From JBBTCX01 sp964494205 (GTDB lineage Bacteria; Planctomycetota; Phycisphaerae; UBA1845), in contig CAZBRD010000005.1 in NCBI GenBank assembly GCA_964494205.1, positions 124,001 to 188,000 on the forward strand: a DNA stretch of 64,000 bases, written 5' to 3'. A model generated the notes under the pieces. The model worked only from the letters and a program-made list of their open reading frames with translations, made no database searches and had not been told where the DNA came from. Every line of letters begins with the position of its first letter. The stretch's first letter is position 1. Positions 17,864 through 26,369 of the stretch are shown one piece after another. The translations under genes were made by a program, and so were the position numbers.

Positions 17864-18565
17864 CTATTTGGATGGCCGCCCGACGTTCTTGCGAAGCCAC
17901 CTTGCAACTTCCTTCGGCTTGAACCCCCATGGCCCGCGCTGTCCGGCGTAGGCGATACGACCATCGGCATCGATGATATACAATCGCTCCGGCCAGCCGA
18001 CGTACAAGGTGTCGACGCGATTGTCGACACCATCGACCACGCACGGCATGGTTAGCTTCAGGTCGCTGACACACTTCTGTGCAATGGAACGCCGTTCTTC
18101 ATCGGCTTTGGGCTGATCGAATATGACGCCGTCTTCCTTGTTCGAGTCCATTTGCCAGCCGTCAGATGGATGAGCTTCGCGGACGTAAACGAACAGAAAC
18201 GACACCCGGTCGCGGTATTGCTGGTACAGCTGCTCGATGGCGCCAGACTGGCGCCGAAAAGGCGGTCAGGTAAAGCTGCCGAAGACGAGCACCTGTGGTT
18301 TGCCGAGCTGGTACTTCGTGCGGGTGATTGACTGGTCGTCGTTCGCCGTCCTGAGCGTGAAATCGGGAGCGACATCCCCCACCGACGGCGATGGCCGCAT
18401 CATCAGGGAGCGCGTCGTGTCCCAATCTGGTGGGCGTTTCTCCGGCGGGGATTGATCCACCATTTGGATCATCTTGTCCGCAGGATCGCCCGTCATGCAT
18501 CCAGCGATACCAGCCAGTGCTCCGGTCAACGGAATAAGAAAGAGTCTTGCTGATCCTCTGCCCAT
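17864..18565 (-). CDS. Iodothyronine-deiodinase-like selenoprotein candidate, lipoprotein (in-frame TGA = Sec100)
   Basis: One frame of 233 residues interrupted only by TGA at 18266-18268. N-terminal part: signal peptide ending IAGC (lipobox, Cys23), then VGDVAPDFTL typical of thioredoxin-fold redox proteins and VLVFGSFT. After the TGA: PPFRRQSG, FVYVREAHPSDGW, PCVVDGVDN, WPERLYIIDADGRIAYAG, RGPWGFKPKEV. Animal deiodinases have FGSCT-Sec-PxF, EEAHxSDGW, PERLYII and SGPWNYxPEEV at the same places, so the TGA falls exactly on the catalytic selenocysteine. The His of EAHPSDGW is kept. A SECIS-like hairpin follows the TGA. Standard gene callers would split this gene in two and report a 99-residue stub. 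Substrate unknown; thyroid hormone is not implied. The alternative, a nonsense mutation in a Cys homologue, would be a remarkable coincidence. Confidence 0.88.
18239..18255 (-). promoter_or_regulatory. Candidate bacterial SECIS hairpin
   Basis: In mRNA sense, 10 bases after the TGA comes GGCGCCAGTCTGGCGCC: 6-bp GGCGCC arms (7 bp with the A-T pair) around loop AGTCT. The loop G lies 18 bases past the TGA. Bacterial SECIS elements are short stem-loops directly behind the UGA inside the coding region, with a loop G read by SelB. The E. coli fdhF loop contains a similar GGTCT. The fold is by eye only. Confidence 0.6.
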
Positions 18566-18810
18566 TATTTTTCCCGCCCGTCATGAGGGTGATCGCCCGC
18601 CGGCAGTAGCCACAAGTGGACGAGGTAAGCAAATATCACGGAGCTGATGCTGGCGCCGACGATATCCTTGGTGGTCATGGAGCCCATGATCCAATGTATG
18701 ATCGCGAAGGCCGTCAGCAACAACACTACGATGATAGCTAAGACCTTGAAGAAGATTTTAGGAGAAAACGGCAGTTTCGACATAGCCAAATAGTCCGAAC
18801 CAAGCGTCAT
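18565..18810 (-). CDS. Small two-span membrane protein, coupled to the selenoprotein gene
   Basis: 81 residues with two hydrophobic spans (about 22-45 and 50-70) and a polar tail GDHPHDGREK. Its stop TAA shares one base with the ATG of the deiodinase-like gene (TAATG, 18563-18567), so translation is probably coupled. No named family. The start is unsure: ATG 18810 and ATG 18783 both lack a strong ribosome site. The coupling suggests it anchors or serves the lipoprotein selenoenzyme; that is inference. Confidence 0.65.
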   Translation of the reverse strand: MTLGSDYLAMSKLPFSPKIFFKVLAIIVVLLLTAFAIIHWIMGSMTTKDIVGASISSVIFAYLVHLWLLPAGDHPHDGREK

Positions 18811-18921
18811 AAAATGAGGGCTGAAATTGGGAAAACCAACTAATTCATTGCATCGTAGCTATTCGGGCTGTCTCTGCCAAGAATAACTCGGCGACGCGTT
18901 TCGATTCTGACAATTTCATGC

Positions 18922-19392
18922 TTACTTACTCTTGCGATAGGCCCCTTGCTCGCACGCCATGGTGAACTCCTCTACGGCTGACTTAAACCTCTCCCATTCA
19001 TCGCGAATTCGTTCAGCCTCGTGCGGTTCAATTTCGCCGTCATCGACAATTGATTTGGTGACCGTGCGTAGAAGTTCGCTGAAATCCTCCATCAATTGCT
19101 GCGTTTCTACGACCAATTCCTGACCAATATGCGTCGGGCGAGTCGGCGGATTAGGAACGAAGAACCCGCCCGCCTGATGGCACAGCCAGTTCACTACGTT
19201 CTTGTCCCCCGTCACCGAGACTATCTCAGACAGACGATCGAGCGGGTTACGCGCGCCGCTGGCATCCGGATCATCTTCGTCGAATTCCTGGCACCACTTG
19301 TACACCATCGCGGGAGACAGCTTCAGTTCCGCAGCCAGTGCTTTTACGCCGATCTTGTCGGCTGCGTTACGCAGGACTTCGTATGACTTCAT
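18922..19392 (-). CDS. CII-like helix-turn-helix regulator
   Basis: 156 residues. The N-terminal third (VLRNAADKIGVKALAAELKL, SPAMVYKWCQEF) looks like a helix-turn-helix of the phage CII regulatory type, followed by a helical region with conserved-looking NWLCHQAGGFFVPNP and a charged C-terminal helix. The ATG at 19392 has GGGAG six bases upstream, which decides the start over 19398 and 19434. It is divergent from rsmA across about 110 bases. Targets are unknown, and I see no phage genes around it. Confidence 0.7.
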   Translation of the reverse strand: MKSYEVLRNAADKIGVKALAAELKLSPAMVYKWCQEFDEDDPDASGARNPLDRLSEIVSVTGDKNVVNWLCHQAGGFFVPNPPTRPTHIGQELVVETQQLMEDFSELLRTVTKSIVDDGEIEPHEAERIRDEWERFKSAVEEFTMACEQGAYRKSK

Positions 19393-19504
19393 GACCATCT
19401 CCCATGGATGCCGGCCGGGCTGATTGCATTTCAACTCGCATGTGATTCTCGCCGGTTGACAATCGTTATACTATCGTCGCGCGAAGAAAGGAAAACAGAC
19501 GACA

Positions 19505-20401
19505 TTGGATCGAAATCAACAGCCAACGGTCGACCATGTACAGACCAAACGCGAGATTGAGGATTTGCTACGGGTTGCCGGACTCAAACCAAGAAAGAGA
19601 TTCGGGCAGCATTTCCTGATCGACGGAAATCTCATGCGACGACTCGTTGAGTCGGCGGAGCTTCAATCGAGTGACATCGTTCTTGAAGTCGGGCCAGGAA
19701 CGGGTGGCCTGACTGATTTGCTCGCGCCGCGTGCCGCGAGACTCATCTGCGTTGAGCTTGATCGCGATTTGCACCGTTTGCTAGTCGAACGATTCGAAGC
19801 GGCACAACACGTCCAGATTATCTGCGGCGACATACTTGAGCGAAAACACGAATTGTCGAAGGAAGCGGCCGAAATGCTGAACGAGGCCAATGCAAGCGCC
19901 GACGTGAAGCTTGTGGCCAATCTGCCGTACAATGTGGCTACTCCCCTACTGCTTAACCTGCTGCTTGATTATCCACAGGTCAAGCGATTCTGCTTTACCG
20001 TTCAGGCGGAAGTGGGCGATCGAATCCTCGCGTCGCCCGGGACAAAAGCGTTCGGGCCATTGAGCATTCTGTCACAACTGTTGTGTCGTATCGAACAGGT
20101 GGCCGTGCTTTCGCGCGATGTGTTCTGGCCGAAACCCGCTGTCGAGTCCGTTATGCTTCGGATGGATCTGTTGCCGCCTCCGTTTTCAAACGGCGAAACG
20201 TTGCGCCGATTCACATTGTTCGTTCGGCGGGCGTTTGAGCATCGGCGAAAGACGCTGCGATCGTCGCTCGGATATGTTTTGGAAGATCACGATCGAGGTG
20301 CCATTTGCGAGCGATTCGACGGCACGCGTCGTCCTGAAACGTTTTCTGTTGCGGAGTGGTTGACGATGTTCCAACTCGTCGATCGAGGTCCGAGTCAGTG
20401 A
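19505..20401 (+). CDS. rsmA: 16S rRNA dimethyladenosine transferase RsmA (KsgA)
   Basis: 298 residues. RFGQHFLID near residue 33, SAM-binding EVGPGTGGLT near 62, CVELD, and the catalytic NLPYNVATP near 140 are all present, with PKPAVESVML and the C-terminal helical domain following. RsmA dimethylates two adenosines at the 3' end of 16S rRNA during 30S maturation. The start is a TTG at 19505; no ATG lies closer to the conserved region except one inside it. A TATACT -10-like hexamer is at 19467-19472. Confidence 0.95.
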   Translation: MDRNQQPTVDHVQTKREIEDLLRVAGLKPRKRFGQHFLIDGNLMRRLVESAELQSSDIVLEVGPGTGGLTDLLAPRAARLICVELDRDLHRLLVERFEAAQHVQIICGDILERKHELSKEAAEMLNEANASADVKLVANLPYNVATPLLLNLLLDYPQVKRFCFTVQAEVGDRILASPGTKAFGPLSILSQLLCRIEQVAVLSRDVFWPKPAVESVMLRMDLLPPPFSNGETLRRFTLFVRRAFEHRRKTLRSSLGYVLEDHDRGAICERFDGTRRPETFSVAEWLTMFQLVDRGPSQ

Positions 20402-20413
20402 GATGTCGATCGC

Positions 20414-22051
20414 TTAGGGGCACGGCGTCGGAAAAACACGAACCAGCACGCTGTTAGTAAACACCACGCCGCAAGTGTTGGCGATTCGACATTGGTACAT
20501 GCCGTGGTCGGCATTGGTCGCAGATTCTACATGGTAAACAGCTGATGTCGCGCCGGGAATCAGCACACCGTTCAGGGACCATTGATACTGCGCCTCGGGG
20601 TCGGCCAGCACTTCCACCGTTACATCGAATGGCGTCCCACAGTTGTGGAAGTCCTGCTGCGGTTGATGCTCAATGTGAAGCAAGCGACACGGCGGCGCGG
20701 TGAACTGGCGGTCGAATTCGGCAAAATCGAATAGGTCGATGTCCAAGTCGTGGTCAACATCTCCGTCGGGACACGTTGGCGAAAGCGGATGGCCTGGACC
20801 CGCAATGCAAGCTACAACGGCCTCGTAGTCAACCGCGTCGACATCGCCATCCATATCGAAATCGAACTGGGCGGCTGAGATGAGTTCGGGGAGCGGAATC
20901 AAGACAACGGGGCGAACCGTGTCGTTGGCCACCACGCGGAACTTGTCCAGCCCTACGCCACCGCTGGTTTGCAACTGAACCTGGTATGCCCCTTCGCCCA
21001 ACGACGTGACTTCGCCGATTGTCGCTAAATCGGCACTCTTGGGGTCGTGCTCGACAGACAGGGTCCATCCGTCTGCTGTGACCGGGTTATCCTGCCAATC
21101 GCGAAGCTGTATGGTCATAATGGCGGAATGAGTGCCACTACCCGGCACCGCAGCTGGATGCACCTCAACGGCTGAGTGTACTGCGTCAGGCTTCCCGACA
21201 TAATCGAGTCGGAATGCGTCGAACAGCTCCTGCAATTGGAACACTGGATCAGGATCGGTAGTCACCTGGAACGGCACGTTGAAATCCATCCAGTAATCGC
21301 CGTTGGCACAACCCATTCCGGCTGTACAAACGCCGTCGGTGTCTCCGGTACGGGCGACGATCATGAAGGCGATATGCGCCGATTTCGTGAAACTCGGAGG
21401 TGGCGCGCCGCACGAAGTCGGTTGTTGAATGTTGCATGAGCATCGACCGTCGCCACCCATCGCCCGCGCGGCTTCCATCGCAGCCATGAGTTTTGTTGGC
21501 AAGTCACCGGGCGTGTCCAGCACTGCCTGCTCGGCCATGCTGACCACGGGCGCACCGGTCAGTACGTTTCCCTGAATCGCATAGTAAATGTCGCCGCTGA
21601 AACCAACGACACCGCCGCGATACTGACCAGCGCCGGTGCCGGTAAACGTGGTCGCACGCCACTGCGTGTCGACGATGCCATACTGGCGTGACTGATGTTG
21701 GTTTCCGGCGGCTGCCAGGACAGCGATGATTTGATCGGGGTCAGTCCCGCTGAGCAACTCATCGCGAATGATCATGCGATTGACGGCATTGACGTCGACG
21801 AGAGATTGCGCACACGCCGCCCCAACATCGACGAGCACAACCGGCAGATTCAGTTGCAGGTCAAAACTGGTCAGGCAAGTGGCTGATCCGACGGCGATTT
21901 CCTTGGTACGTCCATCAACGATGATAATCGACCACGTAGCCCACGCCGGGCTGGACAGAAACCACATCGCGACGAGCCAAAGGCAGCAACGGCGTATAGC
22001 TATCTGGGGCGAAACAGCTCGATCGTTTCGCGGTGGTGCTCCTGTCATCAT
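20414..22051 (-). CDS. Secreted DUF1028 protein with dockerin-like and Ig-like C-terminus
   Basis: 545 residues. A signal peptide (CCLWLVAMWFLSSPAWA) is followed by the DUF1028 start WSIIIVDGRTKEIAVGSATC and its Ntn-hydrolase-like core to about residue 270. An Ig-like linker region follows, then paired dockerin-type acidic repeats (FDMDGDVDAVDYEAVVACI and GDVDHDLDIDLFDFAEFDRQ, about 410-465). The end is Ig-like (CGTPFDVTVEVL to YQCRIANTCGVVF). ATG 22051 has AGGGG upstream. Function unknown; likely exported. The mix of modules is typical of planctomycete secretomes. Confidence 0.82.
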   Translation of the reverse strand: MMTGAPPRNDRAVSPQIAIRRCCLWLVAMWFLSSPAWATWSIIIVDGRTKEIAVGSATCLTSFDLQLNLPVVLVDVGAACAQSLVDVNAVNRMIIRDELLSGTDPDQIIAVLAAAGNQHQSRQYGIVDTQWRATTFTGTGAGQYRGGVVGFSGDIYYAIQGNVLTGAPVVSMAEQAVLDTPGDLPTKLMAAMEAARAMGGDGRCSCNIQQPTSCGAPPPSFTKSAHIAFMIVARTGDTDGVCTAGMGCANGDYWMDFNVPFQVTTDPDPVFQLQELFDAFRLDYVGKPDAVHSAVEVHPAAVPGSGTHSAIMTIQLRDWQDNPVTADGWTLSVEHDPKSADLATIGEVTSLGEGAYQVQLQTSGGVGLDKFRVVANDTVRPVVLIPLPELISAAQFDFDMDGDVDAVDYEAVVACIAGPGHPLSPTCPDGDVDHDLDIDLFDFAEFDRQFTAPPCRLLHIEHQPQQDFHNCGTPFDVTVEVLADPEAQYQWSLNGVLIPGATSAVYHVESATNADHGMYQCRIANTCGVVFTNSVLVRVFPTPCP

Positions 22052-22245
22052 TCGGCCCCTACCCTTTGAGCATCTTAACTCAATCAGAATCGTAGTTTAG
22101 CAAATGGCCTTCTCCGGTTCTATCAGGACGGAAGTTAAGGAATTGTGCCTTTCGCGTCCTTGCAAGACCGGTATTCAAGCACGTACACTATATGTTACGC
22201 AATTCAAAGGGATTGCGATTAGTCAGCCTTCCACGAGGGGTCAGA

Positions 22246-24042
22246 ATGAAGTTTCCAGTCATCCATTCGGGTTTCGGTCTTGGTCTAGGCATTGTGTTCC
22301 TGGCGGCGATGACGCCCGCGTTGGCAGACCCCCCACCCGGATATTACGACACGGCCGACATGAGCAGTGCGGCCGCCTTGCGCGCGAGCGTCCACGCGAT
22401 CATCGACGATCATACGAGAATTCCTTATTCGTCGGGCGGGACGGACACTTGGAACGTGCTTGAATTGGCCGACGAAGACCCGAACAACTCGGCCAACGTG
22501 CTCGATGTTTACAAGAACGCGACTTACACCAAAGTCGGCGCCGGTAATCCGAATTACGACCGTGAACACTCGTGGCCGAACTCGTATGGTTTTCCGAACG
22601 ATGGAAGCGCAAATTATCCGTACACCGATTGCCACCAGCTTTTCATCAGCAACAGTTCCTACAACTCATCGCGCGGCAATACGGCCTATGCAACGTGCAG
22701 CACAGGTTGTTCTGAACAAACAACTGATTTCAACAACGGTGTGGGGGGCGGAAGCGGAAGCTATCCGGGCAATTCCAACTGGCGTTCTGGTGCTGGTGCC
22801 ACCGGCAAGTGGGAGACTTGGGTCGGTCGACGCGGCGATGTCGCGCGGGCACAGTTCTATCTTGACTTGCGTTACGAAGGAGGCAACCACGGCGTTACTG
22901 GCTTCGCGGAACCGGATCTGCGATTGACAGACAACACAGCCTTGATCGCTGCGAGCAACACGGGCAGCAACGAGTCGATCGCTTACATGGGGCTATTGAC
23001 GGTTCTCCTACAATGGAACGCGGAAGATCCTGTCGACGACATGGAGCGTGCGCGGAACGATGTGATTTTTGGATTCCAAGGAAATCGCAACCCGTTCATC
23101 GACCATCCGGAATGGGTGGACTGCATTTTTGGATCGAGCTGCGGCGGTAATGTGATTCCGTCGATTCCCACGGGCCTCGTCGCGACCCCGGGGAACGCGG
23201 TAGTTGATCTGAACTGGAATGACAATCCCGAGGGCGACATCGACGGATACAACGTCTATCGTTCGTTGAGTGTGTCAGGACCGTTCAGCATGATCAACGG
23301 CAGTCTGGTTGCCACCAGCAATTACAGCGATTCGACCGTTACTAACGAAATAACGTATTACTATCGAGTGACAGCCGTTGACACCGATGAGAATGAATCG
23401 GCTATGGGCATTACGGTTTCGGCGACTCCGACAGCGGGCGGAAGCGGGCCGCCGGGTACACCATGGATTAACGAGATTCACTACGACAACATCAGCACCG
23501 ATACGAATGAAGGCATCGAGATCGCCGGCCCGGCGGGGATGATCCTCACTGGATGGCAGATTGTGGGGTACAACGGCAACGGCGCTGCCGCCTACAGTTC
23601 CGTCAGCCTGTCCGGCGTGATTCCCAATCAACAGAACGGATTCGGCACGCTCTGGTTTCCGTTTACGGGCCTCCAGAACGGCGCTCCGGACGGAATCGCA
23701 CTGGCGGACCCGACAAACACAGTCATTCAGTTCCTGAGTTATGAAGGAACATTTGTCGCCATCGGCGGAGTGGCCGGCGGGATGTCGTCGACGGACATCG
23801 TCGTGCTCGAACCGGGTACTGATGCCGTGGACTTGTCGTTGCAACTACAGGGAACCGGAGACGAGTATACTGATTTCACATGGGTGTCCCCGGCGGCACA
23901 TACTCGCGGAGCCATTAACAACAACCAGATGTTTGAAGCAGATCAGCCGGTGCCGGCGGTTTCTACGTGGACCATGATCATTCTCGTTATGTTGGTTCTG
24001 GTCGCGGGCACGGTGGTAACGCGCCGGACGGCAACCTGCTGA
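22246..24042 (+). CDS. Secreted endonuclease I family protein with FN3, lamin-tail-like and IPTL-CTERM parts
   Basis: 598 residues. Signal peptide (LGIVFLAAMTPALA), then an EndA/endonuclease I domain: YDREHSWP (about 104-111), TDCHQLF and the SSRGNTAY segment carry the metal and catalytic side chains of the ββα-metal nuclease fold. An FN3-like domain follows (IPTGLVATPGNAVVDLNW, YNVYRS), then a lamin-tail-like domain (WINEIHYDN, EIAGPAG). The last 30 residues, VPAVSTWTMIILVMLVL plus a short basic tail, match the IPTL-CTERM sorting signal. ATG 22246 has GAGGGG upstream. It should degrade extracellular nucleic acid while anchored or released at the surface. A TTGCAA/TACACT promoter-like pair is at 22160-22189. 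Confidence 0.85.
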   Translation: MKFPVIHSGFGLGLGIVFLAAMTPALADPPPGYYDTADMSSAAALRASVHAIIDDHTRIPYSSGGTDTWNVLELADEDPNNSANVLDVYKNATYTKVGAGNPNYDREHSWPNSYGFPNDGSANYPYTDCHQLFISNSSYNSSRGNTAYATCSTGCSEQTTDFNNGVGGGSGSYPGNSNWRSGAGATGKWETWVGRRGDVARAQFYLDLRYEGGNHGVTGFAEPDLRLTDNTALIAASNTGSNESIAYMGLLTVLLQWNAEDPVDDMERARNDVIFGFQGNRNPFIDHPEWVDCIFGSSCGGNVIPSIPTGLVATPGNAVVDLNWNDNPEGDIDGYNVYRSLSVSGPFSMINGSLVATSNYSDSTVTNEITYYYRVTAVDTDENESAMGITVSATPTAGGSGPPGTPWINEIHYDNISTDTNEGIEIAGPAGMILTGWQIVGYNGNGAAAYSSVSLSGVIPNQQNGFGTLWFPFTGLQNGAPDGIALADPTNTVIQFLSYEGTFVAIGGVAGGMSSTDIVVLEPGTDAVDLSLQLQGTGDEYTDFTWVSPAAHTRGAINNNQMFEADQPVPAVSTWTMIILVMLVLVAGTVVTRRTATC

Positions 24043-24189
24043 CAGATTGGTCAATTTCGGATTTGTTGGGAGTTTTCTCAGCCAAACCTGCCCAAGCGAA
24101 GCTGGCTTGGTCACCTCTCCAATCGAGGGGAGGGGTTGATATCTGGATGGCACCTCAAAAAACCAATCTCCTTTGTTTGAACACTTGAA

Positions 24190-24213
24190 GGGTACCGATT
24201 ACAAATCGGACCC
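24190..24213. repeat. Short palindromic repeat just upstream of the metallopeptidase gene
   Basis: GGGTACCGATT and AATCGGACCC frame a short loop. It is a simpler relative of the repeat at 4919-4970. It lies almost on the start codon of the next gene and may affect its translation or displace the ribosome site. Confidence 0.55.
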
Positions 24214-24215
24214 AC

Positions 24216-25331
24216 ATGAAGGAACCAACCACTACAACGGCAACTTCACCAGAATCGCTGGACGTGGGTACTCCCGCACGCCGAGGTCAATCTCGCTTGT
24301 CGATGCGCCCGCGGATCAATGCGGAACAAATCGAACGCCTTTCAGACACGCAGCTATTAGCCACTCGATTCTGCGACTTCGACCTCACCATGGAAGGGAC
24401 GTCGATCGAAAAGCGAATATCGCAGTTGTGTGATGAGCTTGCCGAACGAGGTTTTCGATTTCGACCGCACTTCTGGTTGTCGGTCGAGTGGTTCACGCCG
24501 GATGGAGTGCCGGGCATTGCGATCCCCTTCTACTTAGCACACCCGCGCCTGGCACGCCTTGAACGGAAAAAAATGTTGGAAGTGGAAGGCGGGGCTGAGC
24601 GATGGTGCATGAGAATTCTTCGCCACGAAGCAGGGCACGCGATCGACAATGCGTACCGCTTGCACAGGATGAAATCGTGGCAGCAGGTTTTCGGGAAGAC
24701 GACAGTCCCCTACCCCGATTTCTACCAACCCAAACCGTTCAGCAAGAGCTTCGTCCTGCATCTTGATTCCTGGTACGCACAAAGCCATCCGGCGGAGGAT
24801 TTCGCGGAGACGTTTGCGGTGTGGCTAAGACCAAAATCGCAATGGCGATCGCGGTACAAAGGTTGGCCCGCACTCACCAAGCTCAAGTACGTTGATGAGT
24901 TAATGAAGAAGATCATCGATTCGCCGCCTGTGGTGACAACGAAGCGACAAGTTGAGCCCCTCTCACAGATTCGCCGAACACTGGCGGAACATTACGCCGA
25001 TAAATGCGCGCGGTACGCGGCTGATCACCCGGAGTTTTACGATCGCGATTTGCATCGCTTGTTTCCACCGGATGAAACACGCGGTCGTAAGCCCTCGGCT
25101 GCGAAGTTTCTGGGCGGAATTCGAGCGGAGCTGGGGCGCGAGGTAGCTTACTGGACGGGCGAGTATCAATACACGATTGATCAGGTCATCGGAGAAATGA
25201 TCGATCGTTGTCGGGAGTTGAAACTGAAGGTCACGAAACCGACCGACACACTGAAACAGGAAGCCATGATTCTGGTCACCGTTCAGACGATGAACTATCT
25301 GCACGCGGGGTTTCACCGGGTCGCGCTATGA
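24216..25331 (+). CDS. Putative zinc-binding metallopeptidase
   Basis: 371 residues with an unstructured Thr-rich lead of about 25 residues. The zinc site is RHEAGHAIDNAYRL (HExxH, about residue 138) with DFAETFAVWL about 55 residues later supplying a likely third ligand Glu. This matches a family of bacterial proteins annotated as putative zinc-binding metallopeptidase. The stop overlaps the ATG of the following ATP-grasp gene (ATGA), so the two products should be made together. No signal peptide is seen. The true start may be ATG 24303, because the upstream region is a repeat without a clear ribosome site. Confidence 0.78.
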   Translation: MKEPTTTTATSPESLDVGTPARRGQSRLSMRPRINAEQIERLSDTQLLATRFCDFDLTMEGTSIEKRISQLCDELAERGFRFRPHFWLSVEWFTPDGVPGIAIPFYLAHPRLARLERKKMLEVEGGAERWCMRILRHEAGHAIDNAYRLHRMKSWQQVFGKTTVPYPDFYQPKPFSKSFVLHLDSWYAQSHPAEDFAETFAVWLRPKSQWRSRYKGWPALTKLKYVDELMKKIIDSPPVVTTKRQVEPLSQIRRTLAEHYADKCARYAADHPEFYDRDLHRLFPPDETRGRKPSAAKFLGGIRAELGREVAYWTGEYQYTIDQVIGEMIDRCRELKLKVTKPTDTLKQEAMILVTVQTMNYLHAGFHRVAL

Positions 25332-26350
25332 GACGATTACGCATACTCGTCTTGATGCTCAAGCAATTCGTTCCCCCGGAATCCACCGAGGGGCTTTCAG
25401 AGAAAGATATCGCATCGTGGAAAACGGAGTTCGACGTGATGGCCACGCTGCGCGATCTCGGGCATGAGGTGCATCCACTGGGTGTAGAAGACAGTCTGAG
25501 CGAGATGCGTCATGCCATTCAGACGTGGAAGCCGCATCTGGCGTTTAATCTGCTGGAAGAGTTCAGCGGCGTGCACACGTACGGCCCTTATGTCGTGAGC
25601 TTTCTCGAATTGATGAAGCAGCGCTATACCGGCTGCAATCCGCGCGGGTTGATGCTGTCGTGCGACAAGGCGCTTTCTAAAAAAATTCTCACGTATCATC
25701 GAATCAATGTGCCGCGATTCGCCGTCTTTACGAAAGGCCGTGCGGTGAAACTGCCGAAGCGATTGCCGTTTCCGCTGCTGGTGAAGTCGACGACTGAGCA
25801 GGGCTCTGTTGGAATCTCGCAAGCATCGGTTGTGCACAGTGAGGAAAAGCTCAGCGAGCGGGTTGTATTCGTGCATGAGCAATTGCAGACGGACGCTATC
25901 GCCGAGCAATACATTGTCGGGCGCGAGTTGTATGTCGGCGTAGTCGGGAATCAGCGGCTGCTCACGCTGCCGATCTGGGAAATGAAGTTTGAGAACTTGC
26001 CAGACGGCGCGCCGCGCATTGCTACCGAGAAAGTAAAATGGGATTCGGCCTACCAACGGCGAGCGGGAGTCACAACGGCTGCAGCGGACCTGAGCAAGGA
26101 AGTGACAGAGCGTGTCATCCGCACGTGCAAGCGACTCTATCGAATTCTGAACCTGAGCGGGTATGCGCGGATTGATTTGCGACTAACGGAAAGTGGCGAG
26201 ATATACGTGCTTGAAGCAAACCCAAATCCGCAGATTGCCAACGGAGAGGATTTTGCTGAATCAGCGAAAGCGGGAGGGATCAAATACCCGGATTTGCTCG
26301 AGAGAATCCTTGCGCTGGGATTGAAATATCCAGCGCCATGGCAGGAGTAG
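25328..26350 (+). CDS. ATP-grasp ligase, D-Ala-D-Ala ligase-like
   Basis: 340 residues. ATP-grasp elements are visible: PFPLLVKSTTEQGSVGIS (ATP lysine and Gly-rich loop, about 145-165), EQYIVGRELYVGVVG, and the metal-binding end YARIDLRLTESGEIYVLEANPNP (longer than quoted elsewhere; the acidic ligands are in RIDLR and EANPNP). The N-terminal fold resembles D-Ala-D-Ala ligase, but such enzymes are usually ligases for carboxylate-amine pairs in general. It starts inside the stop of the metallopeptidase gene. Together they may make and trim a peptide; this is inference. Confidence 0.85.
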   Translation: MRRLRILVLMLKQFVPPESTEGLSEKDIASWKTEFDVMATLRDLGHEVHPLGVEDSLSEMRHAIQTWKPHLAFNLLEEFSGVHTYGPYVVSFLELMKQRYTGCNPRGLMLSCDKALSKKILTYHRINVPRFAVFTKGRAVKLPKRLPFPLLVKSTTEQGSVGISQASVVHSEEKLSERVVFVHEQLQTDAIAEQYIVGRELYVGVVGNQRLLTLPIWEMKFENLPDGAPRIATEKVKWDSAYQRRAGVTTAAADLSKEVTERVIRTCKRLYRILNLSGYARIDLRLTESGEIYVLEANPNPQIANGEDFAESAKAGGIKYPDLLERILALGLKYPAPWQE

Positions 26351-26369
26351 CATTGTCTAATGAGTAAAG

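Noticed and set aside
17864..18565. Treating the deiodinase-like gene as a pseudogene
   Set aside because: The only interruption is the TGA at the exact Sec position, the frame is kept on both sides, and a SECIS-like hairpin follows.
18162..18632. A 156-codon frame on the minus strand across the selenoprotein gene
   Set aside because: Shadow frame; the deiodinase-like reading in the other frame is far better supported.
19456..19472. TTGACA and TATACT upstream of rsmA as a promoter pair
   Set aside because: The spacing is only 5 bases, so they cannot be a normal -35/-10 pair; TATACT alone may still be a -10.
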